Origin: Candidatus Accumulibacter conexus
Lineage (GTDB): Bacteria > Pseudomonadota > Gammaproteobacteria > Burkholderiales > Rhodocyclaceae
DNA: 64,000 bases
Assembly: GCA_017592775.1 (NCBI GenBank)
Contig: JAGFNJ010000009.1
Location: 42,073-106,072 of the forward strand
Direction of reading: 5' to 3'
Both the position numbers and the translations under genes were made by a program. Under the pieces are notes generated by a model, which ran no database searches, was not told the origin of the DNA, and saw only the letters and a program-made list of their open reading frames with translations. Below are positions 7,528 through 16,558 of the stretch, piece after piece. Positions within the stretch are counted from its first letter, which is position 1. The number at the start of each line of letters is the position of its first letter.

Positions 7528-7808
7528 CACGCCAGCCAGTAGTCGGACGGTCGCGCAGTCGCCGACTGCGCGCCGAGCGTCTCGCGCCGCGACGCAGTGC
7601 GCAGAGCCAGCGGATACGCGCGCACGGCGTCGGCCGCCGGCTCGATGACCGCCGCCACCTCGGCGAGCAGGGCGCGCAGCTCGGCGCCGCTCAGCCAGGC
7701 CTCGAAGACGCTCTCCTGCACGCGCTCGGCGCGCCGCCCGAGAACCCCCGCCAGCCGCCGCCGGCGGCGGTCGTCGGCGATGTCGTAGACGATCACCCAG
7801 AGACGCAT
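7527..7808 (-). CDS. cas2: CRISPR-associated Cas2, first copy (Cas2-A)
   Basis: A 93-residue Cas2: MRLWVIVYDIADDRRRRRLA has the conserved Asp9 at the end of the first beta strand, and QESVFEAWLSGAELRALLAE the helix that follows. It starts two bases after the RT-cas1 stop and ends in a one-base overlap with cas2-B, so all three are cotranslated. The C-terminus (ETLGAQSATARPSDYWLA) is longer and more polar than in Cas2-B. It is the likely structural partner of RT-Cas1; whether one or both Cas2 proteins are used cannot be told from sequence. Confidence 0.87.
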   Translation of the reverse strand: MRLWVIVYDIADDRRRRRLAGVLGRRAERVQESVFEAWLSGAELRALLAEVAAVIEPAADAVRAYPLALRTASRRETLGAQSATARPSDYWLA

Positions 7809-7810
7809 CG

Positions 7811-9889
7811 TCAGCGCACCATGAACGGGCGATAGGCCGGCGCCTCGCCGCGCAGAACCTCGATCCAGTGCGCCACCTGCGCCCGCATCGCCCGCCGGTA
7901 GTCGCCGTCGGGTCCGCCGAGCGGATGCCCGACGGCGCTCTGCAGCTTGGCTTCCAGCGCGGCGATGAAGGCCTTGCGCACCGGCAGCCCGATGCGGCAA
8001 CCGGCGTCCGCGCTGATGGCGAAATCGCCGTCGCCAATGTCGTCGCTGCCGAGCAGCCGCAGCACCACCGTGTCGACGACCAGCGCGCGGAACTCCTCCA
8101 TCAGGTCCGAGACCAGCGCCGGGTGGCCGTCGTGCGCCGCGTGCAGGCTGCCGAGATAGGGATCGAGCCCGCGCTCGGCGACCAGCGTCAGCAGGTTGTG
8201 GAAGAGCACCGCGTAGCCGTAGGAGAGCAGCGCGTTCACCGGGTCGCCCGGCGGCTGCCGGCGGCGACCCGGGAACGACCAGCGCGCCGGCAGCAGGCCG
8301 GCGAAGGCGGCGAAATAGGCGCGCGCCGCCGCCCCCTCGACGCCGCGCAGCGCATCGAGGTCGGCCGCGTGCAGCGCGTGCGCCTGCATCTCGTGCAGCG
8401 CCTCGTCGGCCGGCGACGCGCCGCCGGCGCGGAAGCGGTAATGCCGGCGCAGCAGCAGGCGGCCGTTGGCGATCTTGCCGGCGACGATGGCGCGCGCCGC
8501 GGCGAGGCAGAAAGCGGCATCCTCGCTGCGACGATACTGGCTGCGGCGCAGGTCGACGCGGCTGTCGGCGGCGCTCAGCAGCACCCCCGGCGGCGCGCTC
8601 GCCGTCCCCTGCAGCATGAAGGTCGCGCCACGCGCCAGCAGCGCCCGCAGCACGGCAAAGCTCACCGCGCCCTCATCGCTGGCGAGGATCTGGTCCACCT
8701 TCTCCAGCGGCACGCTGAGCAGCTCGTCGCCGTTCTTCAGCGCCAGCAGCCGGCCGCCGTCGATGCGCAGGTAGGTTCCCGGCTCGGCCAGGTAGAGCGT
8801 GCGCAGCAGTGGCGGCGGCGCGTCGTCGTGGCGCACGCCGCCACCCGGCGGCCGCGGCCGCGCGCGCGCGCCGTGCCCGGCGTGCCTCGCCGGTGCCGGT
8901 GCCGGCGCCGGCACCGGTTCCGGCAGCGACGCCGGCACTGCTTCCGCTGCCGCGCGCGGCAGCCCGGCCGCGGGCGGCCCGTCTGCAGCGCCGGCCGGTC
9001 GCAGGTGCGGCGGCAACAGCCAGGGCGTCGCCGCCGGATCCTCGGCACGCTGGCCGTGCGCATCGAAATGCACGCCGAGAAAACTCAGGCCATCGCGGAA
9101 AAGGACGATGCGCGTCGTGTCGAAATTGATCTCGAGGCCGGCGTCCGCCAGCCACTGCGCTGCCGCCTCGAGTGCCCGTTCGGCGCTGGCGACATCGCGG
9201 CAGGCGATGACGAAATCGTCGGCGTAGCGCACCAGGTGCCAGTCGGCGTCGGCGGCGATCGCCTCGTCGAAGCCGTCGAGATAGAGGTTCGCCAGCAGCG
9301 GTGACAGCGGCGAACCCTGCGCCACGCCCTGGCGGCAGCGCCTGTCGCCGTCGGCCGTGCGGATCGGCGCCGCCAGCCACTGCCGGACGAGCGGCAGGAC
9401 ACTGCCGTCGGGCAGCAGCGCCGCCAGCCGCGCGACGAGCTGGCGATGCGGGATGCGGTCGAAGAAGGCGCTGATGTCGGCGTGGACGACGCAGGGCAGG
9501 CCGGTGTCGCGCAGCTCGGCGACGCGGGCGACGGCATCGCGGACCGAGCGACCCGGGCGATAGGCGAAGCTCTCGTCCTCGAAATGGCGGTCGAGGATCG
9601 GCCCGAGGACCAGCCTCGCGGCCGTCTGCAGCACCCGATCGCCGACGGCCGGGACGGCCAGCAGCCGCGGCTCGCGCCCCGGCCGCGGCAGCTCGAGGCG
9701 CAACAGCGGTGCCGGCTGGTAGCGGCCATCGCGCACCTGGTCGCGCAGCCGGCCCAGTCGCAGCAGCGCGTTGCGCCCGAACTCGTCGAGGTCGATGCCA
9801 TCGACACCGGCGCCGCCGCCGTTGCGGCGCACCCGCGCCCAGGCGAGGGCCAGCGTGTCTTCGGCGAGGAGTTGGTCGAGGAGTGCCAT
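7811..9889 (-). CDS. cas1: Reverse transcriptase-Cas1 fusion
   Basis: A 692-residue fusion. Residues ~1-285 are a reverse transcriptase of the group II intron/retron-like class: motif A HADISAFFDRIPH (Asp138), motif B QGVAQGSPLSPLLANLY, and the catalytic YADD at 222-225. A Pro/Ala-rich linker (~290-360) leads to Cas1 (~361-692) with metal-ligand candidates Glu518 (VEGAAARAYF), His583 (GSLHAAHDG) and the Asp/Glu cluster SDLMEEFR near 595. No N-terminal Cas6 domain is present, and a separate cas6 exists. Known RT-Cas1 proteins acquire spacers from RNA. The start MALLDQLL is preferred; the 43 codons upstream are non-homologous filler. It heads the operon with two cas2 genes. Confidence 0.95.
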   Translation of the reverse strand: MALLDQLLAEDTLALAWARVRRNGGGAGVDGIDLDEFGRNALLRLGRLRDQVRDGRYQPAPLLRLELPRPGREPRLLAVPAVGDRVLQTAARLVLGPILDRHFEDESFAYRPGRSVRDAVARVAELRDTGLPCVVHADISAFFDRIPHRQLVARLAALLPDGSVLPLVRQWLAAPIRTADGDRRCRQGVAQGSPLSPLLANLYLDGFDEAIAADADWHLVRYADDFVIACRDVASAERALEAAAQWLADAGLEINFDTTRIVLFRDGLSFLGVHFDAHGQRAEDPAATPWLLPPHLRPAGAADGPPAAGLPRAAAEAVPASLPEPVPAPAPAPARHAGHGARARPRPPGGGVRHDDAPPPLLRTLYLAEPGTYLRIDGGRLLALKNGDELLSVPLEKVDQILASDEGAVSFAVLRALLARGATFMLQGTASAPPGVLLSAADSRVDLRRSQYRRSEDAAFCLAAARAIVAGKIANGRLLLRRHYRFRAGGASPADEALHEMQAHALHAADLDALRGVEGAAARAYFAAFAGLLPARWSFPGRRRQPPGDPVNALLSYGYAVLFHNLLTLVAERGLDPYLGSLHAAHDGHPALVSDLMEEFRALVVDTVVLRLLGSDDIGDGDFAISADAGCRIGLPVRKAFIAALEAKLQSAVGHPLGGPDGDYRRAMRAQVAHWIEVLRGEAPAYRPFMVR

Positions 9890-10761
9890 GGCGCGAGAGT
9901 CTGCCAGAGGCAGCGGCGGCGCGCACGAATGGCAAGCTTGCCATGTTGCCGGGCCGGCCGGGAGCGCGCGCGGAACGGCTGTGCAAGCTGCCGACGGAGC
10001 CGGGCGCTGCTGCCCCATCGTTGGCGCGGGTAGCGGGAAGGCGTCTGGCGGCTCGTGAAGCCCGTGGCGCCGGCCTGGATTCTTCGGAGAGTCGATGAGA
10101 GAAGGGATCGGCGATCGGCCCCGCGAAATGCCGTACCGCTCTGGAGCCCAACGAACGAGGTCAGCCGCCCGGGCGTCAGTGAGGGGCGGCTGCGATGCCT
10201 CGTTGGGCTGCGGACCTTCGGCAGGTCGTGGCGTGAGAAGTGGCGCCTGTCCGCGCCGAAAGCAACGGGGCCAAGCGCCAGCGTATGCGCGGCAGATGAA
10301 CCCGGTTGGACTGAAGCGCCTCGAGGGTGGTACTCGTGGGGATCGTCAGCCTCCGGCGCCCCGGGCCAAGCCACGGGCACGGGTCACAGCGGTTGGCCGG
10401 GTTGGCCAGCGGTGGGCGAGCGGCTTGCTGCCGTTCGTGAGAGGGTGCCAGGAAGGAACAGGGCCCTCGGGAAAACGGAAAGGACGTCGGAATGGCCATT
10501 TCGGCGCGCTGCCGACGAGGCTTCCGCTCACGACCGCAACTGCCATTGGGTACACGGGAACCTCCCGCGCGAAGCGCCGGCCGTCTTCATGGGCCGCCGG
10601 GAACCGATGCGTTCTGCGGCGTCGGCTGACGCCGACGCGGAGCCCCCTCCTTCGGCACCAGCCCTCCGCGGTCGCGGTGGAGACGGCACGCCCACTCCTC
10701 GCGGCCGACGCTGCTCGTGGAGAGCGAACTGGAGATTTTCCCACTGAGATACATCACTCTC
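9890..10761. other. Non-coding region between RT-cas1 and the array, probable leader
   Basis: About 870 bases with no supportable gene. It should hold the divergent promoters of RT-cas1 (leftward) and of the array (rightward), because the repeat's hairpin and 3' tag point to rightward crRNA transcription. The 30 bases just before the first repeat (GGAGATTTTCCCACTGAGAT and on) are the most AT-rich part. Bases 10249-10400 recur inverted at 6410-6550. A long inverted repeat lies at 10145-10209. Confidence 0.5.
10145..10209. repeat. Long imperfect hairpin, attC-like ends
   Basis: AGCCCAACG (10145-10153) pairs with CGTTGGGCT (10201-10209), AGG with CCT inside it, and AGCCGCCC (10163-10170) with GGGCGGCT (10184-10191), leaving an asymmetric bulge and a small loop. 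The ends match the attC core pattern RYYYAAC ... GTTRRRY. No integron integrase is in the window, so this may equally be an ordinary structured leader element or a REP-like hairpin. Confidence 0.4.
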
Positions 10762-12715
10762 GTCTTGATCCCCTTCAGGAATTCGGGGAGAGAGAACGAA
10801 TTGACGCATCAAGCCAGCAACATTGTTACGTCTTAATCCCCTTCAGGAATTCGGGGAGAGAGAACCGGGGACTGCTGCTTCAGCACGAACGCGCTGAGTC
10901 TTAATCCCCTTCAGGAATTCGGGGAGAGAGAACACATTGCTTGTCTCGGAATGTCTTGGTCGACAAGTCTTAATCCCCTTCAGGAATTCGGGGAGAGAGA
11001 ACACCAAGCAAGCACCTTACCAGATTCGGAGTAAGTCTTAATCCCCTTCAGGAATTCGGGGAGAGAGAACGCAATTCATGGTGGATAAAGCAATCGCTAA
11101 CAGTCTTAATCCCCTTCAGGAATTCGGGGAGAGAGAACTCCGATCGTCCGCTGCAAGGACTTGGCTCGTGGGTCTTAATCCCCTTCAGGAATTCGGGGAG
11201 AGAGAACCAATGCCAGCGACGAAAAGACCATCGACCAGTTGTCTTAATCCCCTTCAGGAATTCGGGGAGAGAGAACTAATCAGTGAAGAACAGAAAGCGC
11301 GGTACATTCGTCTTAATCCCCTTCAGGAATTCGGGGAGAGAGAACAAAACAGAGCGTTTGCAGGGAGAAACACACGTGTCTTAATCCCCTTCAGGAATTC
11401 GGGGAGAGAGAACGGAATCTTTCCACAGCGTTTAGCTGGATGTTTGTCTTAATCCCCTTCAGGAATTCGGGGAGAGAGAACCGCGACTACAATCCCAGTA
11501 CCGGCCGCCGCGAGTCTTAATCCCCTTCAGGAATTCGGGGAGAGAGAACGACATTCTGGCCAGAGCCGGAAAGACATTACCGTCTTAATCCCCTTCAGGA
11601 ATTCGGGGAGAGAGAACACAATGATAGATCCTTGTGGATTTTTGAAACAGTCTTAATCCCCTTCAGGAATTCGGGGAGAGAGAACGATCATCCCGATGAC
11701 CACCGCCATCATCACGATGTCTTAATCCCCTTCAGGAATTCGGGGAGAGAGAACCTCTGAAAGAAGTTGATACGTGGAAAGCATATCGTCTTAATCCCCT
11801 TCAGGAATTCGGGGAGAGAGAACACACATAGCCCGAGTGGTGGAATTTGGCATACACGTCTTAATCCCCTTCAGGAATTCGGGGAGAGAGAACATCAAGA
11901 TGCCTTCGTTGAGTTTGAAAAAAGATCGTCTTAATCCCCTTCAGGAATTCGGGGAGAGAGAACCGATCAACGGGGATGATGGCCCAGCGCGGCTGAGTCT
12001 TAATCCCCTTCAGGAATTCGGGGAGAGAGAACTGAATGTCAGCCCCCATCCGAAGTGCGGCTTTGGTCTTAATCCCCTTCAGGAATTCGGGGAGAGAGAA
12101 CGCTGTACCGGATTTACCGCTACTGGGGCAACAGTCTTAATCCCCTTCAGGAATTCGGGGAGAGAGAACGCAGGGCAGCAGCGGGCCGGGCGACTTGAAC
12201 TGTCTTAATCCCCTTCAGGAATTCGGGGAGAGAGAACCGCAACTCGCCACCGCCAGTCTGATCACGCAAGTCTTAATCCCCTTCAGGAATTCGGGGAGAG
12301 AGAACACCTTTCTGCCGTAGGAGAGCAGCATCCTATTGTCTTAATCCCCTTCAGGAATTCGGGGAGAGAGAACAAGACTAAAAGCGGTTCTGCGTGACGA
12401 GCTGGGTCTTAATCCCCTTCAGGAATTCGGGGAGAGAGAACGGTTGCCGCCAGGATCAAGGCGGAGATTTCGCGTCTTAATCCCCTTCAGGAATTCGGGG
12501 AGAGAGAACTTGTAGCACCTGTTACTACTATAACCGGAGCGGTCTTAATCCCCTTCAGGAATTCGGGGAGAGAGAACAAGTCAAACAGGGACTGTTGGTG
12601 GACACTGACGAGTCTTAATCCCCTTCAGGAATTCGGGGAGAGAGAACCCAGTTGAACCAGTCTAGCACCGCAGAGATCCGTCTTAATCCCCTTCAGGAAT
12701 TCGGGGAGAGAGAAC
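10762..12715 (+). CRISPR. CRISPR array, 29 repeats / 28 spacers (type III-B)
   Basis: I count 29 copies of a 36-base repeat beginning GTCTTAATCCCC and ending GGGGAGAGAGAAC, with spacers of about 32-34 bases and a period of about 68.5. Inside each repeat CCCC and GGGG form a short stem around a loop containing the palindrome GAATTC. The last eight bases, GAGAGAAC, resemble the ACGAGAAC tag of S. epidermidis type III-A crRNA, so crRNA is probably read rightward. Only the first repeat differs (G for A at its sixth base, 10767); all others look identical, a sign of an active or young array. All spacers look different from each other. Apparent reading frames through the array are artefacts of the repeats. 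Confidence 0.98.
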
Positions 12716-13610
12716 TCTAACGCTGGAAGGCCTCTTGTGGCAAGGGTTTGCGGGGCACGAATCGGCGGGCGGCAGCCGGTCAGGCCAATGGCATCATGGC
12801 GATGGGGCAAGAATGGCGCTTTCCTCATGGCAATCAGGGCGCTGCGCGTAGTGCTGCCGCCCTCGTCGGTCCCGTCGCAGGGGACAACGGCAAGATCGCG
12901 GGAAACAGCGGCACGGGATCGCCGTTGGTGCGGCTGCAGTGCAGGCGACCGCTTCTGGTGGCGCAGTGAGCAGCGACGCCAAGCGACGGTTGCCGTCGCC
13001 GCGGCGCCGCACGTGCTGCCGCGTCGTTGCCGCTTTGCGCTGCGTGCGGCGACGACCGTTGCTCCCCTCGCGACGGCCGACGACGCTGGCCGTCCATCGG
13101 GGTCGGCGTGTCCGAGCGGGAGCGCGACACCTGGCGCGCGCGCGCTTTCATGCGCCACGCCCGTCATTCCATGTTGCGGGTGGATGGGTCCATGCTCCGG
13201 ATCGACGACTCCATGTTCGGGATCGATCACTCCATGCTCCGGACGGGTCGTTCCATGCGACGAGTTCAACGTTCCAACCGGCCGGTTGATCGCTCGATCG
13301 CTTCGGTAGAAGCGAGCATCTCGAAGGTCCATCGCCTGCACCTGCATCGTTCGTGCCTGTGCTGCCGCGACGGAACGTTCGACACCGCGCATCGACAGGC
13401 GCACCCGGGCGATGCAACCTGCCATCCGCTTCAGGCAGGCCCGCAGCGGCAGGGTCCATGCTTGCGTCGCGCGCCGAGCCCCGACGGGCCGCTGAGCAGG
13501 AGAGGTGGGTGCCGGTGCATCGCTGCACCGGCCGTGACCATGCGCGCCGGGCGCGCTCCGGCCGGTCGCCCGGGCAGGGCGCGGCGAGTGCCCGGGCTGT
13601 GCCGATCGCT
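12716..13610. other. Region right of the array, no confident gene
   Basis: Nearly 900 bases without a supportable gene. Several overlapping frames are open on both strands because of high GC. The only internal structure I see is the 21-base tandem repeat at 13168-13293. It separates the array's trailer end from the small gene at 13611-14078. Confidence 0.5.
13168..13293 (+). repeat. 21-base tandem repeat, ~6 degenerate units
   Basis: Units starting at 13168, 13189, 13210, 13231, 13252 and 13273 share TCCATG(C/T)TCCGGATCGA-type sequence; the first five start TCCATG. Because the unit is 21 bases, the plus-strand frame reads as a heptad series (SMLRVDG, SMLRIDD, SMFGIDH, SMLRTGR, SMRRVQR, SNRPVDR) that fades into SIASVEA and SISKVHR. 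It could be the remains of a coiled-coil gene or a non-coding minisatellite. No convincing start, ribosome site or flanking domain was found. Confidence 0.7.
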
Positions 13611-14078
13611 TCACGGGGTGGGCGCAGCCTTCCTGGTCTTGCGCGCGAAACGGCGGCCGAGGTCGTCGAGGCTGCCCTCGAGCGCGCCGGTCGAGAGGTT
13701 ATGCAGCTTGGCATACTGGTAGACGAGCAGCGCGGCGGCGTAGGCTTCGCTGCCGGCGGCAAAGTAGGTGTCATCGAGCTTGCGGAAGACGGTTTCGAGT
13801 CGGTGACGCACCGGGTAGAGGTCTTCGACGAGAGCGACATCGGCGGCAAATTCCGGCAGGCTGAAGCCGCTCGGCAGGATTTCGGGATGGGCTTCGGCGA
13901 TGGCGAGCGCCTTGACGACGAAGGAACGGTTCATTTCTCCGAACTTCACCATCGCCGTCCGTTCGCCGTCGGCGAGGTCGATCAGGAAGGGGAGGGCGTC
14001 GGTGAGGGCGGTCAGCGCGGCTTGCGCCCTGGCGTGCTGGTCGGGAGTGATGGCGGCGTCGATGCGGTTTGCAGGCAT
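13611..14078 (-). CDS. Conserved-looking hypothetical helical protein
   Basis: A 155-residue, probably all-helical soluble protein (MPANRIDAAITPDQHARAQA at the start; KLDDTYFAAGSEAYAAALLV later; Lys/Arg-rich C-terminus). AGGAGA six bases before the ATG is a good ribosome site. It lies on the same strand 148 bases downstream of the crn2 gene, between the interference operon and the array, and may be the operon's last gene. No catalytic motif is visible. Similar small proteins occur outside CRISPR loci as far as I recall, so linkage to CRISPR is only positional. Confidence 0.7.
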   Translation of the reverse strand: MPANRIDAAITPDQHARAQAALTALTDALPFLIDLADGERTAMVKFGEMNRSFVVKALAIAEAHPEILPSGFSLPEFAADVALVEDLYPVRHRLETVFRKLDDTYFAAGSEAYAAALLVYQYAKLHNLSTGALEGSLDDLGRRFARKTRKAAPTP

Positions 14079-14226
14079 GGCAGGTCTCCTTGATCGGTCG
14101 GGCGCGAAGACGTTTCGCGCCGTGTGGAATTAGAAGGGATTTCCGGCGCAGCGGTCAAGGCCGCGCGGCGGCAGCCACCGCCGCTGCCGTGGTTGCCGCT
14201 GCCGGCTGCGGCGGCGCCGCCGGCGG

Positions 14227-14544
14227 TCATGCCAGCCGCTCGAGCCAGGCCAGCTCATGCGGGACGGCGGCGATTTCGGCGTCGGCGAGCAGTTGGCCCT
14301 CCGCCAGGCGCGTGCGGATGCGCAGGACCAGCGCCTCGTCGCCCGCTTCCATGGCGATCTCGACGCGCCGCGCCGCGACGGCGACGCCGAGCAGCGCCGA
14401 CAGCAGGCGCGCGCTGGCGTCGTGGCCGATCGCCGAGACGAAGCCGCCGGCCAGCCGCCGCCGCGCCTCGGCGGCGTCGAGCGGGCCGCTGAAGCGATAG
14501 TCGCCGTAGGCGGTCAGCACCGGTGTGTTGAGCAGGTAGATCAT
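14227..14544 (-). CDS. crn2: Crn2 / DUF1874 (AcrIII-1-like) ring nuclease
   Basis: A 105-residue DUF1874 protein. Compared with the viral ring nuclease AcrIII-1 (SIRV1 gp29, recalled from memory) the conserved segments line up at a constant offset: [16 protein letters not shown] against SIGHDSTIQLINSLCG, and TRLAEGQLL against QRLEEGKIL. The catalytic His47 corresponds to His41, and Arg85/Glu88 to Arg79/Glu82. The family degrades cyclic tetra-adenylate; host-encoded members are called Crn2. The ATG overlaps the stop of the membrane CARF gene (ATGA), placing it at the end of the type III-B operon as an off-switch. This implies that the system signals through cA4. Confidence 0.88.
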   Translation of the reverse strand: MIYLLNTPVLTAYGDYRFSGPLDAAEARRRLAGGFVSAIGHDASARLLSALLGVAVAARRVEIAMEAGDEALVLRIRTRLAEGQLLADAEIAAVPHELAWLERLA

Positions 14545-15383
14545 GTTCCCTCCCCGCCGGCGCTGCCGGCAATGACGTTGAAGGTGCGCACGCGCTTCTC
14601 GCCCGCGGTCTCGACATACTGGAACTCGATCTCGGGGTGCTCGAGGGTGACCATCGCGGCCGCGACGCTGAGCACCTTGGTGCCGCCGGTGACGTCGATC
14701 ATGATCTCGCGCTTGCGCGGCGCTTCCTCGGCGATGATTTGGCGATAGAGGGCGAGGAGTTCGTCGAGCGCTTCGAACGAGGCCTCGCGCAGTTCGATGC
14801 GTGCGGCGTCGAGTTGGGGAAAGTAATACGTGATCATCTCCCGGCAGTCCGGGAACGATGCCGCGGATCCATTCCTCCCCGGCGACCCGACGAGGATGAT
14901 GCGCTGCAGGCCCGCCCGGTGCACGTCGATCGCCCGCAGCAACTGCTCCCAGGCAAACTTGTCGCGTTCGCCGAGCGAGTCCATCGCGCGCAGCGCGTCC
15001 GAACACTGCGGGGGCAGGGGGTGCTCGGCCGAGGCCCGGGTCAACCGCTCGGGCTGCCAGTGCCACGCCGTGCGCGAGAGCGCAAGCACCAGCACCGCAT
15101 GCGGCTCGACGCGGCCCGGCTGGCCGATTCGCCGCACCGCCACCGGCAGGAAAGTGCGCCGGCGCGCGTACAGCCAGGCGGCCAGGGCGAGCGAGAGCAG
15201 CGCCATGGCGAGCATCCAACACGCAAAGCGCGCATCGCCGGCGCCCAACGCGCCGCCCGGCAGCCAGGGAAAGAGCTGGTCGCCCTTGATGCCGTCGGCA
15301 ATCCAGCTCTGCAGCAGGAGGATGAAAAAGGCGATGAGGATGTTGAGCAGGGCATCGCAACCGCCCGCTCGCGCGCGCATCAT
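14541..15383 (-). CDS. Membrane-anchored CARF effector
   Basis: A 280-residue protein with two N-terminal membrane helices (about residues 11-29, [19 protein letters not shown], and 53-72, [20 protein letters not shown]). A soluble C-terminal Rossmann domain follows: [12 protein letters not shown] near 161 and [19 protein letters not shown] at 230-248, the loop typical of CARF cyclic-oligoadenylate sensors. Such TM-CARF proteins, for example Cam1, depolarise the membrane when type III systems detect phage RNA; Cam1 has one helix where this has two. The start ATGATG overlaps the cmr6 stop, and its own stop overlaps crn2. I infer a cA4-gated membrane effector. Confidence 0.82.
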   Translation of the reverse strand: MMRARAGGCDALLNILIAFFILLLQSWIADGIKGDQLFPWLPGGALGAGDARFACWMLAMALLSLALAAWLYARRRTFLPVAVRRIGQPGRVEPHAVLVLALSRTAWHWQPERLTRASAEHPLPPQCSDALRAMDSLGERDKFAWEQLLRAIDVHRAGLQRIILVGSPGRNGSAASFPDCREMITYYFPQLDAARIELREASFEALDELLALYRQIIAEEAPRKREIMIDVTGGTKVLSVAAAMVTLEHPEIEFQYVETAGEKRVRTFNVIAGSAGGEGT

Positions 15384-16153
15384 TCGCTGCCGCCAGCAAA
15401 GCGGCCGTAGCCCGAACTGCGCTTGCCGCCGATGCCGTGCTGCTGCAGGCCTTCCTCGAGCAGGCGGCGGGCGAGGCGGGTCCATAGCGGTTGGCCTTCG
15501 ATGACGAAATGGAAGCTGCCGCGAACGGCGATCTGCGGTGCCGGTATCGGCGAGTCGAAATCGGTCGCCGGATCGCGCCCTTCATTGCCGTAGTACGCCC
15601 TGTGGTGCACGGTGACCACTTCGGCGACGAAGGGTTTCTCCCCGCGCTCGGGCACCCACCAGGCGTCGTGGAAGATCAGGCCGCCCATTTCGGCGGTCGT
15701 TTCCTCTTCGCCGGGGTCGTTGCCGAACAACCAGCGGCGCGCTTCAGGATTGTCCAGCCATCTGCCGGCGCTGGCCCGGCAGAGCCCCTTGACCGCCGAG
15801 CCGGGGATCAACGGCATGCCGTAGGTGTGCGAGACGGTGACGCCGGTTTCGAGCGCGTTGTCGCGGACGACACCGATGTACAGCCGGCCGGCCAGCGGCA
15901 GGCGGAAGGCGGCGAAGCGCTGCGCGTCGGCAGTCGTTCTCTGCCAACGTTCGAACGCCAGCCGGTAGAAGTCGGGAACGCCGAGTTCGGCGATGGCCCG
16001 GATGTGCCCGGCCTTGATCTCGCCGGCCTTGTCGCCATCCGGAAAACTCGCCAGCCCCTTGGCGAGCAGCAGGCCGCAGTGCGGTTGGGCGCGCCTCAGT
16101 GCAGAGAAGCCATGGTCAAGCAGCCGGCTGATTGCGCTACGGCAGAGCGTCAT
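15380..16153 (-). CDS. cmr6: Type III-B Cmr6
   Basis: A 257-residue RAMP subunit at the foot of the Cmr backbone. Diagnostic pieces are [20 protein letters not shown] (the RAMP 'GsalKG' loop), [21 protein letters not shown] and the C-terminal glycine-rich [16 protein letters not shown]. It caps the Cmr4/Cmr5 filament and contacts the crRNA 3' part. The ATG at 16153 overlaps the cmr5 stop (ATGA), which rejects the longer upstream frame. Confidence 0.93.
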   Translation of the reverse strand: MTLCRSAISRLLDHGFSALRRAQPHCGLLLAKGLASFPDGDKAGEIKAGHIRAIAELGVPDFYRLAFERWQRTTADAQRFAAFRLPLAGRLYIGVVRDNALETGVTVSHTYGMPLIPGSAVKGLCRASAGRWLDNPEARRWLFGNDPGEEETTAEMGGLIFHDAWWVPERGEKPFVAEVVTVHHRAYYGNEGRDPATDFDSPIPAPQIAVRGSFHFVIEGQPLWTRLARRLLEEGLQQHGIGGKRSSGYGRFAGGSE

Positions 16154-16548
16154 GGCGTGCCCTCCTTGTCGCTCAGATACGCTTGGCCGAAGCGCTTGAG
16201 CCAACCGGCCGCGGCGAGCGTGTCGCGCGTCAGCCGGCGGTAGTCGGGCAGTCCGGCGCCAATCGCGCGCTGCTGCAGGGCTTCGCCACCCGGCAGTCCG
16301 AGAATGCCCGCGAGGTCGCCGAGATAGCGCTTGTAGGCCTCGCCTCCCTTGTCGCTATTCGCCGCCTTGGCGCGCATGAAGCCGACCGCCTGCGCGAGGC
16401 CGGCCTGCAGCACGAGCACCGGGAAGTTGTCGGCGCGTGCCTTGTATTCCTTGCGTTCCTTCGGCGGCTTGTCGCGGATGGCTTGGATGGCCGCCAGCGC
16501 CCCTGCGGCCTGGCGCTGCGCGCGCGTGCTGCGCTGTTCGTTGCTCAT
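16150..16548 (-). CDS. cmr5: Type III-B Cmr5 small subunit
   Basis: A 132-residue helical protein. STRAQRQAAGALAAIQAI then NFPVLVLQAGLAQAVGFMRA is the characteristic Cmr5 core of helices that form the second filament of the complex. GAGGAGGATGCC before the ATG at 16548 is a strong ribosome site, so the longer frame is not used. It sits 10 bases after cmr4 and overlaps cmr6 by four bases. Role: structural support of the target RNA along the Cmr4 backbone. Confidence 0.92.
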   Translation of the reverse strand: MSNEQRSTRAQRQAAGALAAIQAIRDKPPKERKEYKARADNFPVLVLQAGLAQAVGFMRAKAANSDKGGEAYKRYLGDLAGILGLPGGEALQQRAIGAGLPDYRRLTRDTLAAAGWLKRFGQAYLSDKEGTP

Positions 16549-16558
16549 GGCATCCTCC

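Noticed and set aside
9890-10018. Longer N-terminus of RT-Cas1 starting at 10018
   Set aside because: The 43 extra residues are Pro/Ala/Cys-rich filler; RT homology begins at MALLDQLL.
11078-12208. Two plus-strand frames with LNPLQEFGERE repeats
   Set aside because: They are the CRISPR repeat read as protein; frame and periodicity follow the 36-base repeat and spacer length.
12625-13614. A 329-codon minus-strand frame ending inside the last repeat
   Set aside because: Runs into CRISPR repeat sequence and has no start signal or domain; only the embedded 21-base repeat is of note.
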